DNA of 44,491 bases. Source: a virus. Positions 8,088 through 17,344 of the stretch are shown piece after piece. Position 1 is the stretch's first letter. Each line of letters starts with the position of its first letter. The translations under genes and the position numbers were made by a program. The DNA lies in IMG/VR virus record IMGVR_UViG_3300025010_000107, positions 1-44,491 of that record. The stretch is one strand, 5' to 3'. The notes under the pieces were generated by a model. The model had not been told where the DNA came from. It worked only from the letters and a program-made list of their open reading frames with translations, and made no database searches.

Positions 8088-8479
8088 AAGAACTTATCGA
8101 ATCCATCTATAGCCACTTCGCCACCGGCACCAACAGCCTCAAGACGGCCACCAGTGGCCGCTTAGAGTACGGTAAGGGCGTTCCTTCATGGGCCGACAAC
8201 TTTTGCACCTATCAGGCCAACAGCGCGAATGCCGACGATGCTTTTCGGCTTTCCATGGATGAAACCTACTGGCAGATCAACTGCTTTTCGTCCGTGCGCG
8301 AGACCTGCTTTGACCTGCTGGCCTACGCCGCATCACTTTTCGACAACGTGACCTTGACCGTGGCGAGCCACTACCCGGTTTTGATCCATAAGGAATCAGT
8401 CGTTCCGCCGATCTGGAACGAGCAAGACAATCTTTGGCAGGCCACCATCGAATTCCGATGCCGGCTGCAACACACGTAA
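8084..8479 (+). CDS. Tail terminator protein
   Basis: A 131-residue protein in the position of lambda gpU or DUF3168-type tail terminators, which cap the tail tube and stop its growth. It shows the family-like order: N-terminal helix (KELIESIYSHF), a short basic loop, a beta strand (ETYWQINCFS), a helix (CFDLLAYAASLF) and a final strand ending in an arm (LWQATIEFRCRLQ). Identification rests on this pattern and on location immediately before the tail tube gene. Confidence 0.75.
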   Translation: MKELIESIYSHFATGTNSLKTATSGRLEYGKGVPSWADNFCTYQANSANADDAFRLSMDETYWQINCFSSVRETCFDLLAYAASLFDNVTLTVASHYPVLIHKESVVPPIWNEQDNLWQATIEFRCRLQHT

Positions 8480-8491
8480 AGGAGTAACCAC

Positions 8492-9211
8492 ATGACCTTA
8501 TCTTACCAAGAGGCGGCAAATGTTGCGGTCGTTCTGAACTACGGGGCCGGCACGCAGGCCATCGTCGCCGGCCTGAACAGCCTGAAGCTGCCCGGCGGCC
8601 AGCGCAACATCATCGAAGTCAAGCAGTTCCGAGAAACCTCCCGGCAGTTCGCCGGCCAAGCGAGCCGCACCAACCTGGAGTTCGGCGGCAGCGCAGTTTT
8701 CAATGACCCTGGCCAGCAGCAGTTAAAAACCTACTTCGACGCGAACACCAAGTTCGGCCCGGTCAATCATGCCGGCGGTGAGTGCCGCATCTACCTGAAC
8801 GGCACCTCGGCCACGCTGCTTTCGTCCGACTTTATGGCGCCGGACACCGCCAACGACTCCGAATCCGTCTATCAGGTCACGGCCTACGACTTCCCGAGTG
8901 TGGATTCGGAAGGAATCTTCCCGTTCACTTCGGGCCTCTCTGTTGGCGGACGGTACGCCTTTTTTACTGTTCACATGACCGCGGCCACCATCGCTTTCGT
9001 GGCCTCTTCCAAGACCATCACCGACAGCGGCAACGGCCTTGTTGATGCTGGCTTCGAAGCCGGGCAGACCTTGATCGTCGAAGGCTCCACCAGCAATGAC
9101 GGCATTTACATCATCAGCACCGTCGAGGCTGGCGTTATCACGCTGACCAGCGCCGCAACCCTGGTTGACGAAGCGGCCGCAGCCGGTCGCACACTCCACG
9201 GCGGCAAGTAG
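8492..9211 (+). CDS. Major tail tube protein
   Basis: A 239-residue tube subunit. Residues 1-150 match the pattern of a siphophage tube protein: a conserved opening with a SLKLPGGQRNIIEVKQFRETSRQ segment and a GG...NLEFGGSAVF beta region. Residues from about 155 to 239 form a separate beta-rich add-on (ATIAFVASSKTITDSGN, then GQTLIVEGSTSNDGIYIIST), which resembles small surface domains often attached to tube proteins. AAGGAG precedes the ATG. A strong GC hairpin follows the stop, as is common after tail tube genes. Confidence 0.85.
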   Translation: MTLSYQEAANVAVVLNYGAGTQAIVAGLNSLKLPGGQRNIIEVKQFRETSRQFAGQASRTNLEFGGSAVFNDPGQQQLKTYFDANTKFGPVNHAGGECRIYLNGTSATLLSSDFMAPDTANDSESVYQVTAYDFPSVDSEGIFPFTSGLSVGGRYAFFTVHMTAATIAFVASSKTITDSGNGLVDAGFEAGQTLIVEGSTSNDGIYIISTVEAGVITLTSAATLVDEAAAAGRTLHGGK

Positions 9212-9235
9212 TCCAGGCCCTGCTTGCGCGCCAAC

Positions 9236-9270
9236 GGCCGGCCCTGGCCTCCTCCCCGGGGCCGGCCTTT
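9236..9270 (+). terminator. Strong GC hairpin after tail tube gene
   Basis: GGCCGGCCC (9236-9244) and GGGCCGGCC (9259-9267) form a perfect 9-bp stem, extendable by one G-U pair, with a 12-base loop and TTT after it. It lies in the 97-base gap between the tail tube and the chaperone gene. The U-tract is short, so partial termination or mRNA 3'-end protection is likely rather than full termination. Confidence 0.55.
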
Positions 9271-9308
9271 CCACAAAATAACGGGGGAGATGGCAAAGGA
9301 GGAGCGCA

Positions 9309-9674
9309 GTGCCAAGAATCCAAAAAGAAACCGAGGCATGGTTCGACTACCCGAACGATCCGGACGGTGGCCGGGCCCTGATCCGGCTGCTAAAAGACGG
9401 CAAGCAAGACCTGATCAAGTCCAAGTGCCGCGAGATGGTCATGACCGAAACCGGCGAGCCCGGCTTTCGCACCGATGCCCGCCTGGAGATCATCATCGAA
9501 TCGGTGGTCGATTGGAAAAACTTTATAGGCGCCGACGGCCAGCAGCTTAAATGCACCCGGGCCAACATCTCTCTGATGTGCGCCGAAGACGGCTTTATGA
9601 AGTGGGTTGACGAGTGCATCGCGGAACTCGAAAAGCGCAAGGCAGAGCAGGTCAAGGCCGAAGTAAAAAACTGA
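9309..9674 (+). CDS. Tail assembly chaperone, short form (gpG-like)
   Basis: A 121-residue helical protein that coats the tape measure protein while the tail tube polymerises; it is not expected in mature virions. It starts with GTG, with AAAGGAGGAG at 9296-9304 just upstream. The sequence has the usual acidic/basic helical character (WFDYPNDPDGGRALIRLL, and MKWVDECIAELEKRKAEQ). The last sense codons AAA AAC immediately precede the TGA and form a slippery sequence. Position between tail tube and tape measure genes is the standard location. Confidence 0.85.
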   Translation: MPRIQKETEAWFDYPNDPDGGRALIRLLKDGKQDLIKSKCREMVMTETGEPGFRTDARLEIIIESVVDWKNFIGADGQQLKCTRANISLMCAEDGFMKWVDECIAELEKRKAEQVKAEVKN

Positions 9675-10108
9675 TCGAGCTGGCCGAGTGGCTGGCCGAA
9701 GCCGGTCGGCTCGATTGCGAGGCCTGCAAAGCAAAATACAAAATTGGGCCATGGGACAACGGCCCGCTACTCGAAGCAAAAAAGAAGGGTCCGCCATGCG
9801 GGGAGTGCGTCAAAGGGCAAATGCCAGGCGTCGAACCGGCAAACGAAGCGACCTTCTTTTTGTTCCAGCGCACCGGTGGCGAGGATGGATTGTCGCCCCA
9901 GGACCTGGAAGCCAATATGCGGATCTACGGCATCCGCGCGCGTGACAGGGCAGACACCGCTGAGCGCGTGACTATCATGGCCGGGCGATACATGAAGCGG
10001 GCCAGGACGATACGGGAAGAGGAACGAATCAATGCCCAAGGTGGGGACGGCATACGTAAGTATCAGAGCGCGCCTGGATCAACTCGAAAAGGATCTGGCC
10101 GCCGCTAA
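9309..10108 (+). CDS. Tail assembly chaperone, -1 frameshift fusion (gpGT-like)
   Basis: A -1 slip on A AAA AAC (9665-9671) would let ribosomes continue from CTG 9671 to the stop at 10106-10108, giving 121 + 145 = about 266 residues. The extension reads ...VKN-LIELAEWLAEAG and carries two Cys pairs (CEAC and CGEC, about 30 residues apart) that look like a zinc-binding knuckle. It ends in a basic tail (SAPGSTRKGSGRR). In lambda the equivalent T domain binds the growing tail tube. The extension overlaps the tape measure start by 77 bases and has no ribosome-binding site of its own, which supports synthesis by frameshifting. Confidence 0.85.
9665..9715 (+). promoter_or_regulatory. Programmed -1 ribosomal frameshift site
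   Basis: The heptamer A AAA AAC (9665-9671) is in the correct zero frame (codons GTA AAA AAC TGA). Two bases later begins a stem of 13 pairs: 9674-9686 with 9703-9715, including two G-U pairs, around a 16-base loop. The zero-frame stop TGA at 9672-9674 directly follows the slip site. Slippery heptamer, stop and nearby stem together are the classic layout for tail chaperone frameshifting. The spacer is short, so the outer A-U pairs probably open during slipping. Confidence 0.85.
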
Positions 10109-12032
10109 ATCGACGACCATCAAGCGGGCCAACGAGACATCGAACGTTGTCTCTAAGGCTTTCGGCAAAATAACCGACAGCTACAAAAACATGCTCATCG
10201 GGATGGCGGCAGGCTTCACGCTTTCGGCGACCGTGCGCGGCTTCAATGTTGTGACCAAGGCCGCGAGCGACATGAAGGAAACCATCAGCAAGGTAAATAC
10301 CTTGTTTGGCGGCACAGAAGGTGCCCTGCTGGAAGATTGGGCAAGCGGCGCGGCAGCATCTATGGGCCTTGCAAAGCAGGCCGCATTGGATGCCACCGGT
10401 GACATCGGAGATATGTTTTTAAAATTGGGCGCCAACAGTCCGAAGGCGGCCCAGGTCTCCAAGTCTCTGGTTGAGCTTTCGGCCGACATCGCCTCATTTA
10501 AAAACGTCGCCGGCGGGGCATCTTCTGTGCTGGACTCCATGCAATCCGCCTTTCGCGGAGAGTACGACGCATTGCAGAAGTACATTCCGACGATCAAGGC
10601 CGCCTCAGTTGAGCAGCGCGCGCTTGCCGACACAGGCAAGAAAACCGCCAAGGAATTAACAGATCTGGACAAGGCGATGGCGGCTTATCGCATAATTGTC
10701 GAAGATGCTGGCGCAGCAACTGGAGATTTTCAGCGAACAAGCGGAGGGCTTGCGAACCAACAGAGAATACTTGAAGGTCACTTCAAAAACATACAGGCAA
10801 GTTTAGGCGAAGGTATTATCCCGGGGTACGCCGACACCCTGAAGATAACCAACGATTGGATAGAATCCAACAACGAGTTTTCCGGACAAATAGACACTAT
10901 TTCTACTGGTTTGCGCGCCATAGGCGATGGCGTAGAGTTTATTGCAAGAAATGCCGATAAAGTAATTGGTCTTTTTAATGTAATGACCTTGAACAGCCTG
11001 GGGCCGCTAAAAGACGCAATAAAGTTATATGGCGCGATGAACGACACCGGCAAAGATGAACGCTTCGGGCCGCGTACAATCAAGATCGGCGCCAATACTC
11101 CGGCGGTCAACCCGAACACCTCAAAAAATCCACCTCCCGGCGGCGGTGGCGGGTCAAGGGATACTATTGAGGATTGGGAAAAGAGAAACACAGCTCTTGC
11201 GAAGCAATACAAGTACCACTTCGAAGACCTTGACCGTGAATCCGGCATCATGATGGACAACTATCTTGCCAATGTAAAAAAGTCCGATGATGCCACTAAG
11301 GATTTCTTCGACGACCTGGACAAGTACGAAAAGGGGATTAGGTACGTCAGTGTAGATAACGCCCTCGCTTTTGACTTCGAAGACCTTGACCGCCAAAAGG
11401 AAAAGATTACAGAGAGCGCCAAAGACCTCAAGGAGTCGATGACCAGCGCCTTCGAAGGCTGGGGGGCCTCGTACTCGAGCGAACTTACCGAAATGGTATT
11501 CGGCTCCAAGCTGGCCTTTGACGAGATCGGACTATCGTTTGCGAAGATGATCACCCAAATGATCATCCAGCAGCGCATCATGGGGCCGCTCATGCAGGGC
11601 ATTGGCAACCTTTGGCCATCTGGTTCCACGCCTGCCGCAGCCTCCTCCTACATCGTACCAGCCTACGGCGCAGACGGTGCCATCGCCTCCTTGGCGAGCC
11701 TCAAAAGCCGAGAGAATACCATCCTGACCAGGCCGACGCACTTCTTCGCATCCGGCGGGCTCGTGGCTGGCGAAGCCGGCGCCGAAGCCATCATGCCCTT
11801 AAAAAAGATCGGCAATAAGCTGGGCGTGGCCTCCGATGGTTCGCGCACAGTCGTCAACGTGATCAACAACAGCGGCGCCCAGGTCGAAACCAAGCGCCGG
11901 CAGACCCAGCAGGGTGAAGAGATTGACGTGATCATCGGCGCGCTGGTCGCCAACCAGATGATGACCCCCGGCACGGCCCCCAACCGAGCGATGCGCCAAA
12001 GCGGGGCGCGGCGCCAACTGACGGCGAGGTAG
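10032..12032 (+). CDS. Tail tape measure protein
   Basis: A 666-residue protein that sets tail length. At about 0.15 nm per residue (a general rule for tape measures) it predicts a tail near 100 nm. The N-terminus is helical (ARLDQLEKDLAAAKSTTIKR). A hydrophobic segment near residues 54-75 (MLIGMAAGFTLSATVRGF) could insert in the host membrane during DNA entry. A Pro/Gly-rich hinge is near residue 365 (NPPPGGGGGS). From about residue 465 a lambda-type tape measure C-terminal region appears (AFEGWGASYSSELTEMVFG). The start lies inside the end of the chaperone extension, as is usual. Confidence 0.93.
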   Translation: MPKVGTAYVSIRARLDQLEKDLAAAKSTTIKRANETSNVVSKAFGKITDSYKNMLIGMAAGFTLSATVRGFNVVTKAASDMKETISKVNTLFGGTEGALLEDWASGAAASMGLAKQAALDATGDIGDMFLKLGANSPKAAQVSKSLVELSADIASFKNVAGGASSVLDSMQSAFRGEYDALQKYIPTIKAASVEQRALADTGKKTAKELTDLDKAMAAYRIIVEDAGAATGDFQRTSGGLANQQRILEGHFKNIQASLGEGIIPGYADTLKITNDWIESNNEFSGQIDTISTGLRAIGDGVEFIARNADKVIGLFNVMTLNSLGPLKDAIKLYGAMNDTGKDERFGPRTIKIGANTPAVNPNTSKNPPPGGGGGSRDTIEDWEKRNTALAKQYKYHFEDLDRESGIMMDNYLANVKKSDDATKDFFDDLDKYEKGIRYVSVDNALAFDFEDLDRQKEKITESAKDLKESMTSAFEGWGASYSSELTEMVFGSKLAFDEIGLSFAKMITQMIIQQRIMGPLMQGIGNLWPSGSTPAAASSYIVPAYGADGAIASLASLKSRENTILTRPTHFFASGGLVAGEAGAEAIMPLKKIGNKLGVASDGSRTVVNVINNSGAQVETKRRQTQQGEEIDVIIGALVANQMMTPGTAPNRAMRQSGARRQLTAR

Positions 12033-12035
12033 AAA

Positions 12036-12398
12036 ATGGCTTCGATCACATGGCCGGCGACACTGCCGCAAGAGATGATGACCGAAGGCTACAGCCAATC
12101 GGCCGCCGACGTCGCCATGCGCACCGAAATGGGTGCCGGCCCGGCCAAGGTGCGGCGCCGCTACTCTGCTGGCCCAAAGCCGGTAAAGGGCAAGATCTTT
12201 GTGACGGCCGCCCAGCTGGTCACCTTCAAAACGTTTTGCACCACCACGGCCATCGGCGGAACCCTGCGCTTTAACTGGCACGATCCGGACGACGGCACGA
12301 CCGCCGCAGAGATGCGCTTTGTGTCGCCGCCGTCGTGGGCCCCATCGGACAATGAAGACAATTGGGAAGTCAACCTTGACTTGGAGATCATGCCGTAA
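12036..12398 (+). CDS. Minor tail protein, lambda M-like position
   Basis: A 120-residue protein directly after the tape measure gene, where lambda encodes gpM. It is beta-rich with the pattern MRTEMGAGPAKVRRRYSAGP near residues 29-48, then a segment around TLRFNWHDPDD and a C-terminal VNLDLEIMP. This matches the small tail-tip proteins that precede DUF1833 proteins in many proteobacterial siphophages. It probably joins the tube to the tip complex. Confidence 0.78.
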   Translation: MASITWPATLPQEMMTEGYSQSAADVAMRTEMGAGPAKVRRRYSAGPKPVKGKIFVTAAQLVTFKTFCTTTAIGGTLRFNWHDPDDGTTAAEMRFVSPPSWAPSDNEDNWEVNLDLEIMP

Positions 12399-12913
12399 TG
12401 GCTGAACTATCCCTCGCATTCCGACAAAGCGCTTACGCCCAGGAGACCGGAGACTTTCCGATCTGCCTGATCACCGTGGCGCACGAAAGCCTTGCCGAGC
12501 CGATCATGATCAGCACGGACCCGACGCAGCGGCTTGTGGAGACTGCTTCGGATATCGTTTATGGGACCATCTCAAGGGGAGGGTACTTCTACTTTTTCCC
12601 CTGCACCTTAAAGCTGCCGGACGAAACCGAAGAAGGTCTCGGGCAGATCAAGCTCGAGTTCGACAACACGAACCGGGAGTATGTTTCGGCCATCCGCTCC
12701 ATCGTCGGCCGGCCCGAGGTAACCGTGGAAATGGTCATGGCCAGTGACCCCGATTCGGTCGTTGCCATCTGGCCGCAGTTCCTTGTAACGCGCATCCAAT
12801 ACGGCCCGACCGTATCGCTCACGATGGAAATGGAGCTGATGGTGGCCGAGCCCTTCCCCTGTATCACTTTCACGCCGGGGCGCTTCCCGGCCATGTTCGC
12901 AGGCGGCCTATGA
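12398..12913 (+). CDS. DUF1833 tail tip protein (lambda L-like position)
   Basis: A 171-residue protein of the DUF1833 type found in tail operons between M-like and NlpC-like genes. The sequence has the expected layout: an N-terminal ELSLAFRQSAYAQETGDFPI, a middle strand region (LPDETEEGLGQIKLEFDNTN), and a C-terminal LTMEMELMVAEPFPCITFTP. It is expected to build the distal tail ring in the role of lambda gpL, although it lacks the L-type Cys cluster for an iron-sulphur site. The start overlaps the upstream TAA by one base and the end overlaps the next gene by 4 bases. Confidence 0.82.
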   Translation: MAELSLAFRQSAYAQETGDFPICLITVAHESLAEPIMISTDPTQRLVETASDIVYGTISRGGYFYFFPCTLKLPDETEEGLGQIKLEFDNTNREYVSAIRSIVGRPEVTVEMVMASDPDSVVAIWPQFLVTRIQYGPTVSLTMEMELMVAEPFPCITFTPGRFPAMFAGGL

Positions 12914-13302
12914 AGCCCTGGACTGACGAATACATAGAGATCCCCTTCGTGTGTGACGGCCGCGACCGCTCCGGCTGCGATTGCTGGGGACTCGTTCGCC
13001 TGGTCTACGCGGAACGGCTGGGGATCAACCTGCCATCGTTTCCCGGCACACTCAAAGACGGTTCGGTCGCGTCACTCAAGAGGGCCGCACGGCTGGCCGA
13101 GCAGCAGCAGCAGATGTGGGTCAAGGTCGCGGACCCGCAACCCTTTGACGTGATCCTCTTCGGCGCCCACGTCGGGCTTTATGTTTCCCAAACGGAAATG
13201 CTCCACATCGAGATCGGCAAAAACTCATGCGTCCAGGACCACAACGGCCTGGAATTTAAAAGCATAAAAACCGGATACTTTCGGCATGCCAAAAGAGTGT
13301 AA
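12910..13302 (+). CDS. NlpC/P60-family tail peptidase (lambda K-like)
   Basis: A 130-residue cysteine peptidase domain. The catalytic Cys is in SGCDCWGLVRLVY (residue 25), and the His is in FGAHVGLYV (residue 87), with another His at 99. The order Cys-His and the CWGL motif are diagnostic of NlpC/P60. In lambda gpK this domain is joined to a JAB metallopeptidase domain; here only the NlpC half is present. Likely roles are local peptidoglycan cutting during infection or processing in tail assembly. The gene overlaps the giant tip protein by 17 bases. Confidence 0.9.
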   Translation: MKPWTDEYIEIPFVCDGRDRSGCDCWGLVRLVYAERLGINLPSFPGTLKDGSVASLKRAARLAEQQQQMWVKVADPQPFDVILFGAHVGLYVSQTEMLHIEIGKNSCVQDHNGLEFKSIKTGYFRHAKRV

Positions 13303-16300
13303 AGACATACAGGTCACCACGCGGCCGCTTGCTTTTTCAGAGCCAAAGCTCTCCAGCGTGCCCGGCGGCATGACCATTGCCGAAGTGGTCCGCGATCATA
13401 TGCCGGGCGTCGTGGGGGTCGTCGTCCAACTCAACGGCGAAGTGGTTCCGGCCATCGCCTGGGGCGAAGTGAAGCCGATACCCGGCGACCATCTTTTGAT
13501 TTACACGGCCTTGCGCGGCGGCAGAGGCAAGAATCCGGTTGCCATGCTGCTCCAGATGGTCGTGGTGGTGGCGGCCACGGTTTACGGAGGGCCCCTCGGC
13601 GGCGCGGCTTTCGGCGCAATGAACGCGACCACGGCCGCCATCGGCTCGGCGGTTATCATGACGGCCGGCACCTTCCTTGTCCAAGCCATTGCCCCGACCA
13701 GGCCGCAGAGCAACAAGACCTATTCTTACGAGGACAGTCAAACATACTCCCTTTCAGCCTCACGCAACACCATGGACGCGTGGGGGCCTATCCCGGTCAT
13801 CTTGGGGCGACATCTTGTCTTTCCGAAGCTGGGGGCGCCGACCTATACCGAGATCGTCGGACAAGACGAATACCTGCGCATCCTCGTTATATGGGGCATC
13901 GGGCCGCTTAAAATCTCCAATATCAAGATCGGCGACACGCCGATAAACAACTTCGACGATGTGGAGATCGAGACCCGCTACGGCTGGCCGGACGACACGC
14001 CGCTGACGCTTTTTCCATCGCAGGTGCGCCAAGATCAATACGGCATTGAAATCAGCCAGGCCTCTGGCTGGATAACTCGCTCGGCCATGGCCAACGTGGA
14101 CGAATTAACGGTCGGAATCTACTTTAACGCCTTGGTGGAGATCAATCGGAAGACTGCCCAGCGAATGAGTAGGACCGTCAATCTTGAGATCAGGTATCGA
14201 GAGGTTGGCGCGTCAACTTGGACGCCACTCAACGGCACAGTAGACTACGCCGCGGGCTCGATATCCATCACAGACCCCTATATGCTCGGGGCGGACGGCC
14301 AGGGAAGTATTTACGCATTCGCCAATGGCGCGGTCGGAAACTTCGCCTTCGGCACCATCGGCATGCTAAAGATTGCGACCTATACTTATGAGGTAGGCGA
14401 CTTCATGGAGGGCTCGCAGCTTAGCTTTTCAATTACCAGCGTCACCAATCTGCCGAACTCAACCAAAACCGGGCTCGAGTGCTCGCTTTCCGGCAATACC
14501 ATCAGCTACACCGCTGGGCATATAGTCTATCCGTCCATTTACTACACGGCCGCCACCCCAGAGGCCCGCAGGTTTGCTTACAACTGGAAGGTAGACCGCA
14601 CGAAAGCCTATGAAGTATCGGTGCGGCGCGTGACCGCCGATAGCACCAGCGACTACATTGTGGACAAATGCTATTTGGGCAGCATCACCAGTATTAAATG
14701 CGAAAACCCGCTCAATGTCGAAGTGCCGGTGGCATGCAGCGCGATCAGGATCAGGGCAACCGGGCAGCTTTCCGGTGTGGTCGATGAGATCAACGGCATC
14801 TGCTCCTCATACTGCCCGCGCTGGAACGGGTCCGCATGGACAACCGGGCTATCGGTGCAGCGCAACCCGGCCGCGCTTTTCCGGCATGTGCTCATGTCCT
14901 CGGCCAACGCCAAGCACCGAACTGCCGCGCAGATCCATGGCGCAGAGCTCGGCCAGGCTTACGCTCATTGCGTAACCGAGGGCTGGACCTTCGATCAGGT
15001 CCGCGATTTTACGGCAAGCGTGCCCGATACCCTAATGGATATCGCCGCAGCAATGCGCAGCTCCATTGCCATCTCAGACGGCCTCTGGTCGATGATTTGG
15101 GACCGGGCCGACCGGCCGATAGCGCAGCACATCACGCCGCGCAACTCCTGGGGATTTTCTTCGGAGAAGGTGCTGATTGATCATCCGCATGCGTTCCGCG
15201 TCAAATTTAAAAACGAGCTGAATAATTGGGCCTGGGACGAACGGATCGTCTACGCCGACGGCTACAACGCATCGAACGCCACGCTTTTTGAATCCATCGA
15301 GTTCCCAGGCGTCACGCATCCGGACCTGATTTACAAGCATGCGCGGTTCCACCAGGCCCAGGCGCTGCTCCGGCCGGAGTTCCCATCGGTCTATATGGAC
15401 TTCGAATCTTTGGCCTGCAAAAGAGGCTCGAAGGTCGTTCTTTCGTACGATATGATGCTTATCGGAAGCGGCGCCACGGCGGGCCGGGTGAAATCTTTGA
15501 CGCTGGGCACCGGAGATGACGACGGCCGGACGCTCGGCTTTGTCTCGGACGAGCTTTTCGTCATGGAGGTCGGCAAAACGTATTGCTGCCGGTTCCGGCT
15601 TGCGGACGAATCCGGATCGAGTCTTTTGCTCACGGTCTCCACGGTAGCCGGGGAAACCGACACCTTTACCTTTGTGCTCGATCCTCCGATTCTGACCACG
15701 GTAGGTCCGCAGGCCGGCGATCTTTTCAGCTTCGGCGAGGCCGGCAGCGAGACCTCCGCGTATCTCGTCCACAGCGTAAACGCTCAAAATGAGTACGTCA
15801 GAAAAATCAACCTTGTGGACGAAGCCGAAGCGATTTACAGCGCCGACACCGGGACGATCCCGGCATATGATCCCAATATCACGGCGCCCATCGATCTGAC
15901 GAAACTCAAGCCCGCAGCCCCGACCATCTCCAAGATCGAATCAGGCGAAAAGGCCTTGGAGGTCTCCAACGGCGTGGCCCGGGCCCGCATCTTTGTGACC
16001 ATCGCGCCGCGCTCCGGCAACATCCGCGTGCAGACCTACCGGATACGATACCGCAAGCTGGGCGAAGCGGCATGGGCGCAGGTGGATATCGAGGCAGAAT
16101 CGACATCCACGGCGGTAATCAATGGCGTGGAAGAAGGCTACCATTATCAGATCCAGGCGGCGGCCATCTCCTATTATGGCGTGCGCTCGCTCTGGAGTTC
16201 GGTGATTTCCGAACTGGTCATCGGGCAGACCGAGCCGCCCGATGACGTGGAAGACTTCGCGGTCAACATCATCGGCACCGACGCCCATCTATCATGGTCG

Positions 16301-17344
16301 CCGGTCGAAAATTACGACCTGTCGCATTACCGTATCCGCTGGAGCCCATCTCTTTCCGGCGCGACCTGGGGAACCAGCGTCGATATTATCAAGCGCGTAG
16401 GTAAGCCGGCCACCTCTAAAACTGCTCCGGCGCTGGTTGGCACCTACATGATCAAGGCCGTGGACTTTGCCGGCAACGAGAGCGACAGCGCCGACGCGGT
16501 ATCCACCAGCATCGCGCGGATTACCGGGCTCAACGTCGTGGAAACCTTCGAACAGACGCACCCGGCATGGTCCGGCACTCCGGATGGCACCGAAGAGTCA
16601 TCCGAATACGGCGGCATCACCATCGCGGCGATCACCTCGGCGGGCTACACCGGGGCGGCCACGGTCCACGATGACAGCTCCGTGGAGTTCTCCGACGAGG
16701 GCGGCACGGCCTTTGACAGCGCAGACCCCACGGAGACCTCGATTGAGGTAGCCAGCGGATATTATGAGTTCGCCAGCTATGTTGACCTGCTGGGCGTTTT
16801 CACAAGCCGGCTCTCCGCATCGCTCACAATCAGCGGACAGGACATTACGGCCGACTTGTACGCCATGGGCGACCTCTATGCTGCCGGCAACCTTTACGGC
16901 GCACAGGACGGCCAATACTCGGTCTCGCTGGAGGTGGCGACGACCAGCGACGACCCGGCAGGCACTCCGACGTGGAGCGCATGGAAAGGCTTTCTTGTCG
17001 GCGACTATACCGCCCGGGCCTACAAATTCAGAGCGAAGCTTGTCAGTTATGAACCGAACATAACGCCCATTCTGGAGGGCTTTTCGGTGTCGATCGATAT
17101 GCCCGATAGGCTGGTAAGGTTCGCCGCAGAAGTCGGCACCAGCGGCGCGAGAGTCGCTTTCAGCCCCGCTTTTTACATCACGCCGGAAGTCGGCTTGAGC
17201 GTGCTCGATGGTGAAGAGGGCGACGCCTACACAATGACAAATTGGGACGAAACCGGATTTGATATTGCTTTCACCAACGGCGGCAGCGCCGTGGCGCGGG
17301 AGATTTCCGGCATCGCCCAAGCATATGGAGAACAGGAAACATGA
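13286..17344 (+). CDS. Giant tail tip protein: ubiquitin-like I domain fused to J
   Basis: A 1352-residue host-recognition protein. Residues about 28-79 look like a beta-grasp (ThiS/ubiquitin-like) domain, VVVQLNGEVVPAIAWGEV, then PGDHLLIYTALRGG, ending in a Gly-Gly at 78-79. Two hydrophobic segments follow at about 86-135. This is the layout of lambda tail protein I. From about 145 the J-type region begins (NTMDAWGPIPVILGRHLVFP). Two fibronectin type III-like domains occupy about 874-1075, and a beta-rich C-terminal part follows. The start has no strong ribosome-binding site and overlaps the peptidase gene, so it is probably translationally coupled. Confidence 0.9.
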   Translation: MPKECKDIQVTTRPLAFSEPKLSSVPGGMTIAEVVRDHMPGVVGVVVQLNGEVVPAIAWGEVKPIPGDHLLIYTALRGGRGKNPVAMLLQMVVVVAATVYGGPLGGAAFGAMNATTAAIGSAVIMTAGTFLVQAIAPTRPQSNKTYSYEDSQTYSLSASRNTMDAWGPIPVILGRHLVFPKLGAPTYTEIVGQDEYLRILVIWGIGPLKISNIKIGDTPINNFDDVEIETRYGWPDDTPLTLFPSQVRQDQYGIEISQASGWITRSAMANVDELTVGIYFNALVEINRKTAQRMSRTVNLEIRYREVGASTWTPLNGTVDYAAGSISITDPYMLGADGQGSIYAFANGAVGNFAFGTIGMLKIATYTYEVGDFMEGSQLSFSITSVTNLPNSTKTGLECSLSGNTISYTAGHIVYPSIYYTAATPEARRFAYNWKVDRTKAYEVSVRRVTADSTSDYIVDKCYLGSITSIKCENPLNVEVPVACSAIRIRATGQLSGVVDEINGICSSYCPRWNGSAWTTGLSVQRNPAALFRHVLMSSANAKHRTAAQIHGAELGQAYAHCVTEGWTFDQVRDFTASVPDTLMDIAAAMRSSIAISDGLWSMIWDRADRPIAQHITPRNSWGFSSEKVLIDHPHAFRVKFKNELNNWAWDERIVYADGYNASNATLFESIEFPGVTHPDLIYKHARFHQAQALLRPEFPSVYMDFESLACKRGSKVVLSYDMMLIGSGATAGRVKSLTLGTGDDDGRTLGFVSDELFVMEVGKTYCCRFRLADESGSSLLLTVSTVAGETDTFTFVLDPPILTTVGPQAGDLFSFGEAGSETSAYLVHSVNAQNEYVRKINLVDEAEAIYSADTGTIPAYDPNITAPIDLTKLKPAAPTISKIESGEKALEVSNGVARARIFVTIAPRSGNIRVQTYRIRYRKLGEAAWAQVDIEAESTSTAVINGVEEGYHYQIQAAAISYYGVRSLWSSVISELVIGQTEPPDDVEDFAVNIIGTDAHLSWSPVENYDLSHYRIRWSPSLSGATWGTSVDIIKRVGKPATSKTAPALVGTYMIKAVDFAGNESDSADAVSTSIARITGLNVVETFEQTHPAWSGTPDGTEESSEYGGITIAAITSAGYTGAATVHDDSSVEFSDEGGTAFDSADPTETSIEVASGYYEFASYVDLLGVFTSRLSASLTISGQDITADLYAMGDLYAAGNLYGAQDGQYSVSLEVATTSDDPAGTPTWSAWKGFLVGDYTARAYKFRAKLVSYEPNITPILEGFSVSIDMPDRLVRFAAEVGTSGARVAFSPAFYITPEVGLSVLDGEEGDAYTMTNWDETGFDIAFTNGGSAVAREISGIAQAYGEQET

